The notes beneath the pieces were generated by a model, which worked only from the letters and a program-made list of their open reading frames with translations, had not been told where the DNA came from and searched no databases. Positions 18,085-25,129 of a DNA stretch of 64,000 bases are shown one piece after another. Source of the stretch: an uncultured Roseateles sp. (GTDB lineage Bacteria > Pseudomonadota > Gammaproteobacteria > Burkholderiales > Burkholderiaceae_C); the NCBI RefSeq assembly GCF_945956965.1, contig NZ_CAMFJS010000026.1, forward strand, positions 1 through 64,000. The letters are read 5' to 3'. Both the position numbers and the translations under genes were made by a program. The first letter of the stretch is position 1. Each line of letters begins with the position of its first letter.

Positions 18085-19342
18085 ACAGCAGCCTCAGGCT
18101 TTCAAGCGCCCGCCCATGCAAAGCCTGGATGAGGCGCTGACCCGCCTCTTGTCCGCTGTGCAGCCCTTGGGTGAGCCGGAGAGCGTGGCCACGCAAGATG
18201 CTTTGGGCCGCGTGCTGGCGGCCGAGGTTCGCTCGCTGCTGGACGTGCCGCCGGCCGACAACACCAGCATGGACGGTTATGCCCTGCGTGCCGCCGATGT
18301 GAGCGCGCCAGGCACGCTGCTGCCGGTGACGCAGCGGGTGCCTGCTGGCGTGGTGGGCGCGGTGCTGGCCCCGGGCAGCGCAGCGCGCATCTTCACCGGC
18401 GCGCAGATTCCCATCGGTGCCGATGCGGTGGTGATGCAGGAGCAATGCGAGGCCGTGGCCGACTCCGGCGCGGGCCTGGGTCAGGTCCGCGTCAACACGC
18501 TGGTGCAAAGCGGGCAGTGGATTCGCCGCCGTGGTGAAGATGTGCAAGAGGGTCAGGTCGTGCTGGCGCAGGGCGCCAGGCTGGATGCTGCGGCCCTGGG
18601 GTTGGCGGCCTCGGTTGGTGCGGCTCAGCTGACGGTCTCGCGCCGCCCGCGTGTGGCCTTGTTCTCCACCGGTGATGAACTCGTCATGCCGGGTGAGCCG
18701 CTCAAGCCCGGCGCCATCTACAACTCCAACCGCTTCACGCTGCGGGCCTTGTTGCAAGGCCTGGGCTGCGAGGTGATTGACCTGGGCATCGTGCCCGATC
18801 AGCTGGACGCTACCCGTGCCGCCTTGCGTGCGGCTGCGGCCCAGGCGGACTTGATCATCACCTCTGGCGGCGTGTCGGTGGGCGAGGAAGATCATCTGCG
18901 GCCCGCCGTGCAAGCCGAGGGGCGGCTCGACTTGTGGCAGATCGCCATCAAGCCAGGCAAGCCGCTGGCCTTCGGCGAAGTGAACAGGGCTGCTGGCGGC
19001 AAGGCCTGGTTCATCGGCCTGCCGGGTAATCCGGTGTCCAGCTTTGTGACCTTCTTGCTGCTGGTGCGGCCGGTGATTTTGCATTTACAGGGGGCAGCTA
19101 AAACAGCGCCGCTGGGCCTAGGCTTGCGGGCCGATTTTGATTGGCCCAAGCCCGACCGCCGCCGCGAATTCTTGCGCGTGCGGGTGAATGAGCAGGGCGG
19201 CCTGGACCTGTTCCAGAACCAAAGCTCGGGCGTGCTCAGTTCGGCCGTTTGGGCTGATGGCCTGGTGGATAACCCAGCGGGTCAAGCCATTGCCAAGGGC
19301 GATTGCGTGCGCTTTGTGCCCTTGAATGAACTGTTGAGCTGA
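18077..19342 (+). CDS. moeA: Molybdopterin molybdenumtransferase
   Basis: Inserts molybdenum into adenylylated molybdopterin. Visible signatures are DNTSMDGYALRAADV, FTGAQIPIGADAVVMQE, VSTGDELV-type (LFSTGDELVMPGEPL), TSGGVSVGEEDHL and FIGLPGNPVSSF, all standard for MoeA domains in order. ATG 18077 overlaps the thrC stop by 8 bases; a TTG at 18065 opens the same frame and is less likely. 421 aa. It is followed by moaD; moaE is 16 kb away on the same strand. Confidence 0.96.
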   Translation: MSEQQPQAFKRPPMQSLDEALTRLLSAVQPLGEPESVATQDALGRVLAAEVRSLLDVPPADNTSMDGYALRAADVSAPGTLLPVTQRVPAGVVGAVLAPGSAARIFTGAQIPIGADAVVMQEQCEAVADSGAGLGQVRVNTLVQSGQWIRRRGEDVQEGQVVLAQGARLDAAALGLAASVGAAQLTVSRRPRVALFSTGDELVMPGEPLKPGAIYNSNRFTLRALLQGLGCEVIDLGIVPDQLDATRAALRAAAAQADLIITSGGVSVGEEDHLRPAVQAEGRLDLWQIAIKPGKPLAFGEVNRAAGGKAWFIGLPGNPVSSFVTFLLLVRPVILHLQGAAKTAPLGLGLRADFDWPKPDRRREFLRVRVNEQGGLDLFQNQSSGVLSSAVWADGLVDNPAGQAIAKGDCVRFVPLNELLS

Positions 19343-19356
19343 GTTGAGCTGAAGCG

Positions 19357-19614
19357 ATGACGATCAAGATTGAAGTGCGTTACTTCGCGGCGCTGCGCGA
19401 GCAGCTGGGCGCGGCACAGAGCCTGGAACTGGCCCAAGCGGCCAGCGTGGCCGAGTTGCGCGATCAGCTGATCGCTAGCTCCAGCCAGCATGCCCAGGCC
19501 TTGTCGCGCGCCAAGGCCTTGCGCTGTGCGCTCAACAAAACCCTGTGTGCCGAGACTGCCGTGCTCAGCGACGGGGATGAGCTGGCCTTCTTCCCGCCGG
19601 TGACCGGCGGCTGA
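19357..19614 (+). CDS. moaD: Molybdopterin synthase small subunit (sulfur carrier)
   Basis: Ubiquitin-like sulfur carrier that, as a C-terminal thiocarboxylate, gives sulfur to precursor Z with MoaE. 85 aa beginning MTIKIEVRYFAALREQLG and ending in FFPPVTGG, where the terminal Gly-Gly is the functional tail. It starts 14 bases after moeA. The catalytic partner moaE normally follows immediately in related genomes but here is displaced to 35555. Confidence 0.95.
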   Translation: MTIKIEVRYFAALREQLGAAQSLELAQAASVAELRDQLIASSSQHAQALSRAKALRCALNKTLCAETAVLSDGDELAFFPPVTGG

Positions 19615-19645
19615 TGCCTGCCCCGCTTTTCGCGGCGTAATCACC

Positions 19646-20017
19646 ATGCAAGGCCTGCACCTCACTGCCGATTTGCGCGGCTGCGCGGCCGATCAGGCCT
19701 TGATGGTCGACCCGGCCGCCTTGCGGGCGCTGTGCCAAGCGGCGGTGGCCAAGGCCGGGCTGACGGCCGTGGGCGAGCTGTTTCACCGTTTCGCGCCCGC
19801 GGCGGGCGAGACGCAGACCGGCATCACCGGCGTGCTCTTGCTGGCGGAGTCACATCTAGCGGTGCACACCTGGCCCGAGTTGGGCGGCGTCACGTTGGAT
19901 GTCTATGTCTGCAATTTCGGCCAGGACAATAGCGCTTGCGCCGAAGCCCTCATGCAGCAGCTGATCAACGCCTTTGCGCCTCAGCAGCTGAGCCGGCTGG
20001 CCTTGCAGCGCGGCTGA
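19646..20017 (+). CDS. speD: S-adenosylmethionine decarboxylase proenzyme
   Basis: Pyruvoyl enzyme that produces decarboxylated AdoMet, the aminopropyl donor for spermidine-type polyamines. It is the short bacterial/archaeal class (123 aa; SpeH-like). The self-cleavage motif is LAESHLAVHTWPE with Ser69 as the future pyruvoyl, His74 and Cys89. These have the same spacing as Ser63/His68/Cys83 of the Thermotoga enzyme. FHRFAP upstream is also conserved. It follows moaD by 31 bases and ends in a strong terminator. No soluble spermidine synthase is nearby. A membrane aminopropyltransferase at 29163-30773 is the likely partner. Confidence 0.93.
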   Translation: MQGLHLTADLRGCAADQALMVDPAALRALCQAAVAKAGLTAVGELFHRFAPAAGETQTGITGVLLLAESHLAVHTWPELGGVTLDVYVCNFGQDNSACAEALMQQLINAFAPQQLSRLALQRG

Positions 20018-20043
20018 AGAATAACGAAGGTGATTCGGCCATG

Positions 20044-20077
20044 AAAAAGCCCCGCCGGAGCGGGGCTTTTTTTCGTC
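20044..20077. terminator. Bidirectional rho-independent terminator after speD
   Basis: AAAAAGCCCCG-CCGGAG-CGGGGCTTTTTTT forms a perfect GC stem with A-run and T-run on either side. It ends the speD transcript on the + strand and can end the convergent outer-membrane gene on the - strand. Confidence 0.92.
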
Positions 20078-20101
20078 CTTCAAGCCGCTAAGGGCAGGGG
20101 A

Positions 20102-20635
20102 TCAGAAGGCGTAGTTCAGGCCCAGATTGAATTGGCTGATGCGTGCCGACAGCTTGTTGCCGCCCACTTCGAACTTGTTATTGCCCAGATCGGCGTACTC
20201 ACCGCGGATGCTCAGCTTGTTGCCGAGTTGGTATTGCGCGCCGATGCCGACCACGGCGGCGTTGGAGTCGAAGGAGACCGTAGCGCCCTTGACGGCCACT
20301 TCCAGCACGTTGTGGGTCAGGCCCAGGCGTGCGTAGACCGAGAAGCCGTTGGCCAAAGGCAGCAGGCCCAGGACGGAGACTTGTGCGGCATTGGCGCGCA
20401 CGGTGCCGACGTCGATGTCTTGCGACGCCAGGCGGCGCAGGGCGCCTTCGAAGGCCACGTTGTCGTTCAGTTGGTAACCCACCAGCGCGCCGAAGCCGGT
20501 TTGGCCATCGGACTCGCCGTCAGCCTTGAAGGTGGTGCGGCCGACGTCGGCGCCCACGTACCAGCTATTGCCAGCCGCCGAGGCGGATGCAACGGCGACG
20601 AAGGACAGGGCAGCGGCAGCGAAGATTTTTTTCAT
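20102..20635 (-). CDS. OmpW/opacity-type outer-membrane beta-barrel protein
   Basis: Small 8-stranded outer-membrane barrel of the OMP_b-brl family. The signal peptide is MKKIFAAAALSFVAVASASA, cleaved before AGNSWYVGADVG. Alternating hydrophobic/polar strands follow, and the chain ends in LGLNYAF, with the C-terminal Phe expected of a BAM substrate. About 177 aa. The ATG at 20635 is preferred over a TTG two codons upstream. Function unknown; such proteins often act in adhesion or surface stability. Confidence 0.85.
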   Translation of the reverse strand: MKKIFAAAALSFVAVASASAAGNSWYVGADVGRTTFKADGESDGQTGFGALVGYQLNDNVAFEGALRRLASQDIDVGTVRANAAQVSVLGLLPLANGFSVYARLGLTHNVLEVAVKGATVSFDSNAAVVGIGAQYQLGNKLSIRGEYADLGNNKFEVGGNKLSARISQFNLGLNYAF

Positions 20636-20774
20636 TCTCAAATTTCCAGTTGATATCCAGGGATTTCCCTAGGGGGCGGGATCCTAACAAAGCTCAAAGG
20701 CCCTTCGGCCCAAGGGCGTTGTGTTCACCCATCAAACTGGCTGAGGTGAAAAATGCCTTTGCGCGTGATTCGCT

Positions 20775-21269
20775 TCAGTCGTCCCCGGGCTGCTCCGCCA
20801 TCACGGTGCTGGCGCTGTCGCCTAGCCAATAGCGGGCGCCGCTGCCATGTTTGGCCGCCCCGTCCTTGGGGTTGTAGAGCGCGCACTTTTTCAATGACAG
20901 GCAGCCGCAGCCGATGCAGGCGCTGAGTTGGTCGCGCAACTGGGTCATGGCCTGAATTTTCTGGTCGAGCAAGGGGCGCCAGGCGCGGGACAGGCGTTCC
21001 CAGTCGGCCGGCGTAGGCGTGCGGCTATCGGGCAGGCTGCCCAGCGCCGCCTTGATCTGCTCCAGGCTCAGGCCCACGGTTTGGGCGGCGCGGATGAAAG
21101 CCACCCGCCGCAAGTCGCTGCGCCGGTAGTGGCGCCGTCCCGCGGCATTGCGCAAGCTGCCCAGTAGCCCCTGCTGCTCGTAAAAGCGCAGGGCGCTGGC
21201 GGCCATGCCGCTGCGTTTGGCCAGCTCGCCGATGGGCAGGCTAGGGTCCTCATTGGCTTTGGCTGGCAT
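20775..21269 (-). CDS. soxR: Redox-sensitive transcriptional activator SoxR
   Basis: MerR-family activator whose 2Fe-2S cluster is oxidised by redox-cycling compounds. The HTH is at residues 11-40 (LPIGELAKRSGMAASALRFYE). The cluster cysteines Cys118, Cys121, Cys123 and Cys129 lie in ACIGCGCLSLKKC, almost the same numbering as E. coli SoxR. The C-terminal extension is slightly longer than usual (164 aa). It is divergent from the questin-oxidase gene. The only SoxR operator I see is in the 80-base gap between them, so it controls that gene and possibly itself. There is no soxS nearby, as is normal outside enterics. Confidence 0.95.
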   Translation of the reverse strand: MPAKANEDPSLPIGELAKRSGMAASALRFYEQQGLLGSLRNAAGRRHYRRSDLRRVAFIRAAQTVGLSLEQIKAALGSLPDSRTPTPADWERLSRAWRPLLDQKIQAMTQLRDQLSACIGCGCLSLKKCALYNPKDGAAKHGSGARYWLGDSASTVMAEQPGDD

Positions 21270-21285
21270 GGCGGTAAAGAAGTGC

Positions 21286-21316
21286 TTGACTTCAAGTTAA
21301 CTTGAACTTTTAGTAT
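21286..21316 (+). promoter_or_regulatory. SoxR-box promoter of the questin-oxidase-like gene
   Basis: The -35 hexamer is TTGACT (21286-21291) and the -10 is TAGTAT (21311-21316), separated by exactly 19 bp, the overlong spacer typical of SoxR/MerR promoters. Inside the spacer lies the perfect palindrome TTCAAGTTAACTTGAA (21291-21306), whose core equals the SoxR site of E. coli soxS. The downstream ATG is at 21350. Confidence 0.93.
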
Positions 21317-21349
21317 AGGCGCCTGTCTTGCCACTGATAGGACCCTGAA

Positions 21350-22516
21350 ATGAAAACTCCGCTTGATGCCGATGTCCCGGCCTTCTCGACAATTTGCGCG
21401 GCGACCGCGACCGCGCCAACTCGCGCCGCCGTGTCGGCCAGTGCCTCTGCAAACCCCGCCGATCAAAGCGGTGGCCAAAGAGCCGCCATCGATGGCAGCC
21501 AGGCGCCCGCCGCATTGGCTGATCTGCATGACTTGCTGTCCCAGGGCCAGAGCTATCCGCCCGAATACCGCGATCAACTGGCCAATCACCTGCCCATGGC
21601 CTTGCATGCCTTGTTCGAGCTGGGGGCCAGCGCCCAGCAACTGCGTGCGTTTGAGTCGAGCTATGCCCGCCGCTTCGAGGGCCTTGCCAGCGCAGTGCCC
21701 GCGCCCGCAGCCACCGATTGGCTGGCCTTGCGCGGGCAGATGAGCGCCTATGCGCCCTTGCGGGCATGCTTCGAGGCCGCGCTGGCGCAGGAGGGGCGGG
21801 ATGCCTTGCTGCGCCGTGTCTTGCCCGAGCTGATGGAGGAGGGCCTGGCCACGGCGGCCTTTCATGGTCTGATTCGCACCGCGCATGCCATTCAGGCAGG
21901 GCACGAGCCCGAGCTGGCCTCAGCCCTGGCTTACTGGGCCTCGCGCTGGCAGGCACTGCCGGCGCCGCGCCATGCGGCTGAGCCACCGAACCTGGCTTTG
22001 CCCGATTGGGTGGCTGCGCTCGCCGCGGGCGCGCAAGGCTGGCGCAGCGAGGCGCCCCTGATCCAGCTGCGCATGCAGGAAGCCAGCGCCACGCCCATTT
22101 ATCAGGCGCTGGCCGATGCCTTGGCCCCAGCGGCTGATGCGCCGACCCGTGTGGCCGAGTTGGCGCAACTGGCGCTAGCGATCTACATGCAAACGCGCAA
22201 TTTCACCGTGTTGCACATGATCACCGGCCTGCGCGCCCTGCGGATTGTCTTGCCCTGGCTGGCTAGACCTGAGCGGGTGCAAGTGCCGTTGGCGCGTGCG
22301 CTGGCAGCCGCCTATTTGGCGGGGCGTGTGCAGCCTATGGTTCGTCAACCCGCAGTGCTGCTGCAAAGCTGGCCTGAGGTGCTGGCCGTGGCTAGGGCTT
22401 CGGACGACGACCATCTGATCAAGCTGGTCCATGCCTGCCAAGACGAGGCTCGGGCCTACCGCGAGTCGCGCTATCTGCAAGCGGCTGCCCTGGCGGTGGC
22501 GATGGCATCCATCTAG
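21350..22516 (+). CDS. Questin oxidase family protein, SoxR-controlled
   Basis: Member of the questin-oxidase-like family (DUF4243), named after the fungal enzyme that opens the anthraquinone questin by Baeyer-Villiger-type oxidation. The recognisable blocks are a PPEYRDQLANHLPMALHAL segment near residue 70, AFHGLIRTAHAIQAG near residue 170, and ALAYWASRW soon after. The C-terminal half carries FTVLHMITGLRALRIVLPW and a DDHLIKLVHACQDEA motif. 388 aa. The first 50 residues are low-complexity Ala/Ser. ATG 21350 follows a weak AGG. It is under a canonical SoxR promoter, which suggests the substrate is a redox-cycling quinone; the enzyme activity is inference from the family. Confidence 0.8.
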   Translation: MKTPLDADVPAFSTICAATATAPTRAAVSASASANPADQSGGQRAAIDGSQAPAALADLHDLLSQGQSYPPEYRDQLANHLPMALHALFELGASAQQLRAFESSYARRFEGLASAVPAPAATDWLALRGQMSAYAPLRACFEAALAQEGRDALLRRVLPELMEEGLATAAFHGLIRTAHAIQAGHEPELASALAYWASRWQALPAPRHAAEPPNLALPDWVAALAAGAQGWRSEAPLIQLRMQEASATPIYQALADALAPAADAPTRVAELAQLALAIYMQTRNFTVLHMITGLRALRIVLPWLARPERVQVPLARALAAAYLAGRVQPMVRQPAVLLQSWPEVLAVARASDDDHLIKLVHACQDEARAYRESRYLQAAALAVAMASI

Positions 22517-22554
22517 CCCGTAGGCCGAGGCAGAGTGGCTCGCTTTGCCTTTCA

Positions 22555-22988
22555 CAGGCCCCTGCCAAGGTCATCGAGGGCCTGGAGAATTACGACGGCG
22601 TGACCGCCTGGAACGATTACCGTGGCCTGTTCCCACCCAAGACCATTGTGTCCATCGGCCTGGAGTCCTCTCCCGAAGGGTGGGCGGCGGCAATCTGGTG
22701 GTCAATGATGCCGACGCCCAGTGCGCCGGCTCGGTCAAGCTCAAGACGCAATACGGCGCGCAGCTGAACCTGCCTTATTCAGTGGAGCGTTACAGCTATG
22801 CCGTGGTGAAGAGCCAGCACTCCAAGCGCAACCCGCGTGACGGCGCCATGCTGTGGAGCATCTTGAAGACGGCCAAGGCCAGCTGCGGCAGTGCGATGCT
22901 GGCCTCACCGGGCACCATCGGTAAGCGCGTGGCTGAGATCTTTGGTCCGGCCAACGACCCCGTGCTGCAACCTGCTGAATGGAAGTGA
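22555..22988 (+). pseudogene. Frameshifted, 5'-truncated remnant of an unrecognised gene
   Basis: From 22561 one frame reads PAKVIEGLENYDGVTAWNDY and continues RGLFPPKTIVSIGLESS to about 22680. From 22683 a different frame continues sensibly as GGGNLVVNDADAQCAGSVK and runs to AEIFGPANDPVLQPAEWK with a TGA at 22986-22988. Both parts have natural amino-acid composition and codon use. A one-base loss or two-base gain near 22676-22684 therefore broke the gene. No start codon or ribosome site is found upstream, and the 3' end of the questin-oxidase gene is immediately adjacent, so the 5' part is also lost. Family not recognised. Confidence 0.7.
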
Positions 22989-22992
22989 TTGT

Positions 22993-23060
22993 TTGACTGA
23001 TTGACTGATTGACTGATTGACTGATTGACTGATTGACTGATTGACTGACTGACTGACTGA
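22993..23060. repeat. Octamer microsatellite, (TTGACTGA)7 then (CTGA)3
   Basis: Seven perfect tandem copies of TTGACTGA occupy 22993-23048, followed by three CTGA units to 23060. They begin 4 bases after the pseudogene stop. A degenerate GATC/GATT/CATT-rich tail continues to about 23130. It is very AT-rich for this genome and is probably a slippage product in a 3' untranslated region. Confidence 0.95.
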
Positions 23061-23142
23061 CAGCTCAATGGATCGATCGGTGGACGGATCGATTCATTGA
23101 TTGATTCATTCATTCATACATCGATTGATCTTGCTCGACCTG

Positions 23143-23178
23143 CGCCGGGCGCTCCAGAGATGGGTGCCCGGCGTTTTT
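23143..23178 (+). terminator. Rho-independent terminator beyond the microsatellite
   Basis: CGCCGGGC (23143-23150) pairs with GCCCGGCG (23166-23173), followed directly by TTTTT (23174-23178). It points along the + strand and would end transcripts from the questin-oxidase/pseudogene side, leaving the octamer repeat in the transcribed 3' region. Confidence 0.85.
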
Positions 23179-23231
23179 CTTGGGCGTGCGGCCGAGGACA
23201 TGCACGGCCCAAGGCCAAGCTGTTGGCCGCA

Positions 23232-23582
23232 TCAACCAGGCACGGCGGGAATCTCGTCTCGGGACTCCCTGTCCTCGCCGGTGTAGAGCAATTGCAGGGT
23301 GCCGCAGACGTCGCCGTCGCTGTCTTGGACCAATTCATCGCTGGAGGCTGGCGCGATCGCATCGATGCACAGTGAGGCTCGCGTGAGTGCATGGCGCAGC
23401 TCATCCCAGGCTTGTGCCGGCAGCAGGAGCTGAAAGACGGACGACTTGTTGGAGTAGTGCCGAATATCCGTGACCGAGGCTCCGGCGCTAGCGAGCGCGG
23501 TTCGCGTGGCGTCGATCGCATCGACGCGTGCAAGCCGCGTATGTGTCTGAACTTGGAACAGGCGGGTGGCGGGCTTGTTCAT
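23232..23582 (-). CDS. Hypothetical protein, about 116 aa
   Basis: Not recognised. A soluble protein starting MNKPATRLFQVQTHTRLARV, with a probable alpha/beta fold (DAIDATRTALASAGASVTDI, a regulatory-domain-like rhythm). An acidic C-terminal segment DELVQDSDGDVCGTLQLLY follows. The ATG at 23582 is preferred; the frame extends six codons further. No signal peptide or membrane segment. It lies 36 bases downstream of the small membrane protein gene on the same strand, so the two may be co-transcribed. Gene status is likely but not certain. Confidence 0.55.
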   Translation of the reverse strand: MNKPATRLFQVQTHTRLARVDAIDATRTALASAGASVTDIRHYSNKSSVFQLLLPAQAWDELRHALTRASLCIDAIAPASSDELVQDSDGDVCGTLQLLYTGEDRESRDEIPAVPG

Positions 23583-23618
23583 CGTTAGAGGTTCAGGCAA
23601 AGCTGGCTCATGGAGGGC

Positions 23619-24020
23619 TCAGGGACAAAACTGGCGGTGCCATAGCGCTGCAGCCGCGAGGGGCGCCGTGGCCAGTAGTGCTGCATGTCGTTGGGGTTGG
23701 CCAGGATGATCGTCATCATCGCCACTCCTGCTTTTGCTCTTTTTGATTTTCCACCAGCGCATCAGCCGCCCAAACACGGACGCTAGGCCGAGTAATAGCA
23801 AGATGGGCAGCGCCAGGAAAAGCGCGATGCCAAACCCATAGGCGCGGGCCTCATGGCCTGCAGCGCCCGAGGCCCAGAGCCCGGCAAAAAGCAAAATCAG
23901 TGTGCCAAGCCCGTACCACCCCGCCTTGAATGAAGGGCGCGCACGAGTCCATCGATAGCCGCGGAAGTACGCGATGCCAGCAATGACGAGTGCCAGGATG
24001 CAAGCGAATGCTAGGGACAT
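23619..24020 (-). CDS. Small membrane protein, function unknown
   Basis: 133-aa protein with three predicted transmembrane segments: FACILALVIAGIAYF near the N-terminus, GLGTLILLFAGLWASGAA, and GFGIALFLALPILLLLGLASV. A basic, acidic-patched cytoplasmic tail (KIKKSKSRSGDDDDHPG) follows and then a Pro/Ala end. No family recognised. It is preceded by the DUF4019 gene on the same strand, with about 70 bases between them. Confidence 0.6.
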   Translation of the reverse strand: MSLAFACILALVIAGIAYFRGYRWTRARPSFKAGWYGLGTLILLFAGLWASGAAGHEARAYGFGIALFLALPILLLLGLASVFGRLMRWWKIKKSKSRSGDDDDHPGQPQRHAALLATAPLAAAALWHRQFCP

Positions 24021-24089
24021 TTGCGCTGAATGGTCGTGTGGCCGCCAGCGAGTCGATGAGCGTGGATTTGATTATGGGGGCTGATGCCG

Positions 24090-24509
24090 CTATTTGATGA
24101 AATAGCCGGACACGCGCCAAGTGCCGTCTTTGCCCTTCAAGGGCGTCACGGTTTCTACGGCGGCAGCCTTGTTTTCGAACTTGGTATCGAATTGGACGAC
24201 CACATATTCGCCGTCCGGCGCGCCGGGCAATGAGGTGGTGTAGACGGCCGATTTCAGCGCGCGCGACTTCACCGCGCCGAGTGGCAGGCGAAGCGCTTGC
24301 ATGGCGCTCTCCCACTGCGGTTTGGCAATGGCCGCTTGAAATGAACCTGCAGCCTGCTCCCAGCTGGCCGCGAATTGCCCTGCATCGGCAAGTGCCAACC
24401 AGCGGGTCGCAGCCACTTGCGCCTGGGCTACTGGCTCCGCATTCTGCGCAAAGACCGACGTGCCGCATAAAAACAGGGCCGCACTTGCAATGGTTTTGGC
24501 GTAGTTCAT
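24090..24509 (-). CDS. DUF4019-domain exported protein
   Basis: Periplasmic protein with a signal peptide (MNYAKTIASAALFLCGTSVF, then AQNA). It is followed by a DUF4019 domain: ATRWLALADAGQFAASWEQAAG, WESAMQALRLPLGAVKSRAL, and EYVVVQFDTKFENKAAAVETV before the terminal WRVSGYFIK. 139 aa, typical size. The ATG at 24509 has an AGGAG box on the reverse strand at about 24518-24522, whereas the frame's upstream ATG has none. Function unknown; the domain resembles NTF2-like folds. Confidence 0.85.
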   Translation of the reverse strand: MNYAKTIASAALFLCGTSVFAQNAEPVAQAQVAATRWLALADAGQFAASWEQAAGSFQAAIAKPQWESAMQALRLPLGAVKSRALKSAVYTTSLPGAPDGEYVVVQFDTKFENKAAAVETVTPLKGKDGTWRVSGYFIK

Positions 24510-24664
24510 GACAGCTCTCTCCTTTTGTTTCTTGATCTCTGGCTGGTGAAGCAACTTAGACGCATTCTTGCTCGCTCCCCCGCTGGCGCGCGCGTCAATC
24601 AGTGGCCATGTGTATGTTTGGATAATGAGTTAGTGAAACGGATTACAGGGGCGAATAAGGGCCT

Positions 24665-25051
24665 TCATTGCCGTCCCTGCAGATCGCTCAAGCGCTCGCG
24701 ACCAAAGTCAATGGCGCAGGACGCGTACACCGACGGCGCGGCAGTTCCGCCCGCGTAAGAGAGACTCCGGAAACTGCATTCGCTATCGCGATACTGGCGC
24801 CACATGGCTTGCGACGATGCAAATGCGGGCGCAAGACGAATCACCGGCTCATCGCGATCCCGCAGGCGTAAGGCCGCAGTGATGCGCTGCACCTGCGCGC
24901 CGATCTGCCTGTCCAAAGCCTTGAGCTCCTCGTCCAAGCATTTGTTCTTTTCCATGGTGGTAGTCGAGTTCATGCAAACCATAGGCTCAAAACTTTGCGC
25001 GCAGGCTGAGACCAAATGAAGAGCGAGGGCAAGAATGAGCAGCGACTTCAT
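24665..25051 (-). CDS. LprI-like (DUF1311) exported protein
   Basis: 128-aa exported protein with a signal peptide (MKSLLILALALHLVSACAQS) and a DUF1311/LprI N-terminal-type domain. Its pattern is CMNSTTTMEKNKCLDEELKAL with paired cysteines, then WRQYRDSECSF and YASCAIDF. Related proteins in mycobacteria (LprI) inhibit lysozyme; most family members have no assigned role. The final cysteine pattern (C-x-C...C...C) fits two disulfides. Single gene by spacing. Confidence 0.78.
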   Translation of the reverse strand: MKSLLILALALHLVSACAQSFEPMVCMNSTTTMEKNKCLDEELKALDRQIGAQVQRITAALRLRDRDEPVIRLAPAFASSQAMWRQYRDSECSFRSLSYAGGTAAPSVYASCAIDFGRERLSDLQGRQ

Positions 25052-25129
25052 ACCTGCCGATGCTTGAGTTTCTGGAGGGCCCGGTAGGGCTCGTGGTTCG
25101 TCATAGAAAGCTGCTTGCTCAAGGGGGGG

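Noticed and set aside
22993-23060. Possible CRISPR-like array
   Set aside because: Direct 8-base tandem copies without spacers; a microsatellite.
22796-23113. A reverse-strand frame rich in Ser-Gln-Ser-Val/Ile repeats, resembling a repeat protein
   Set aside because: The repeat is simply the TTGACTGA microsatellite read as codons; the rest is antisense to the pseudogene.
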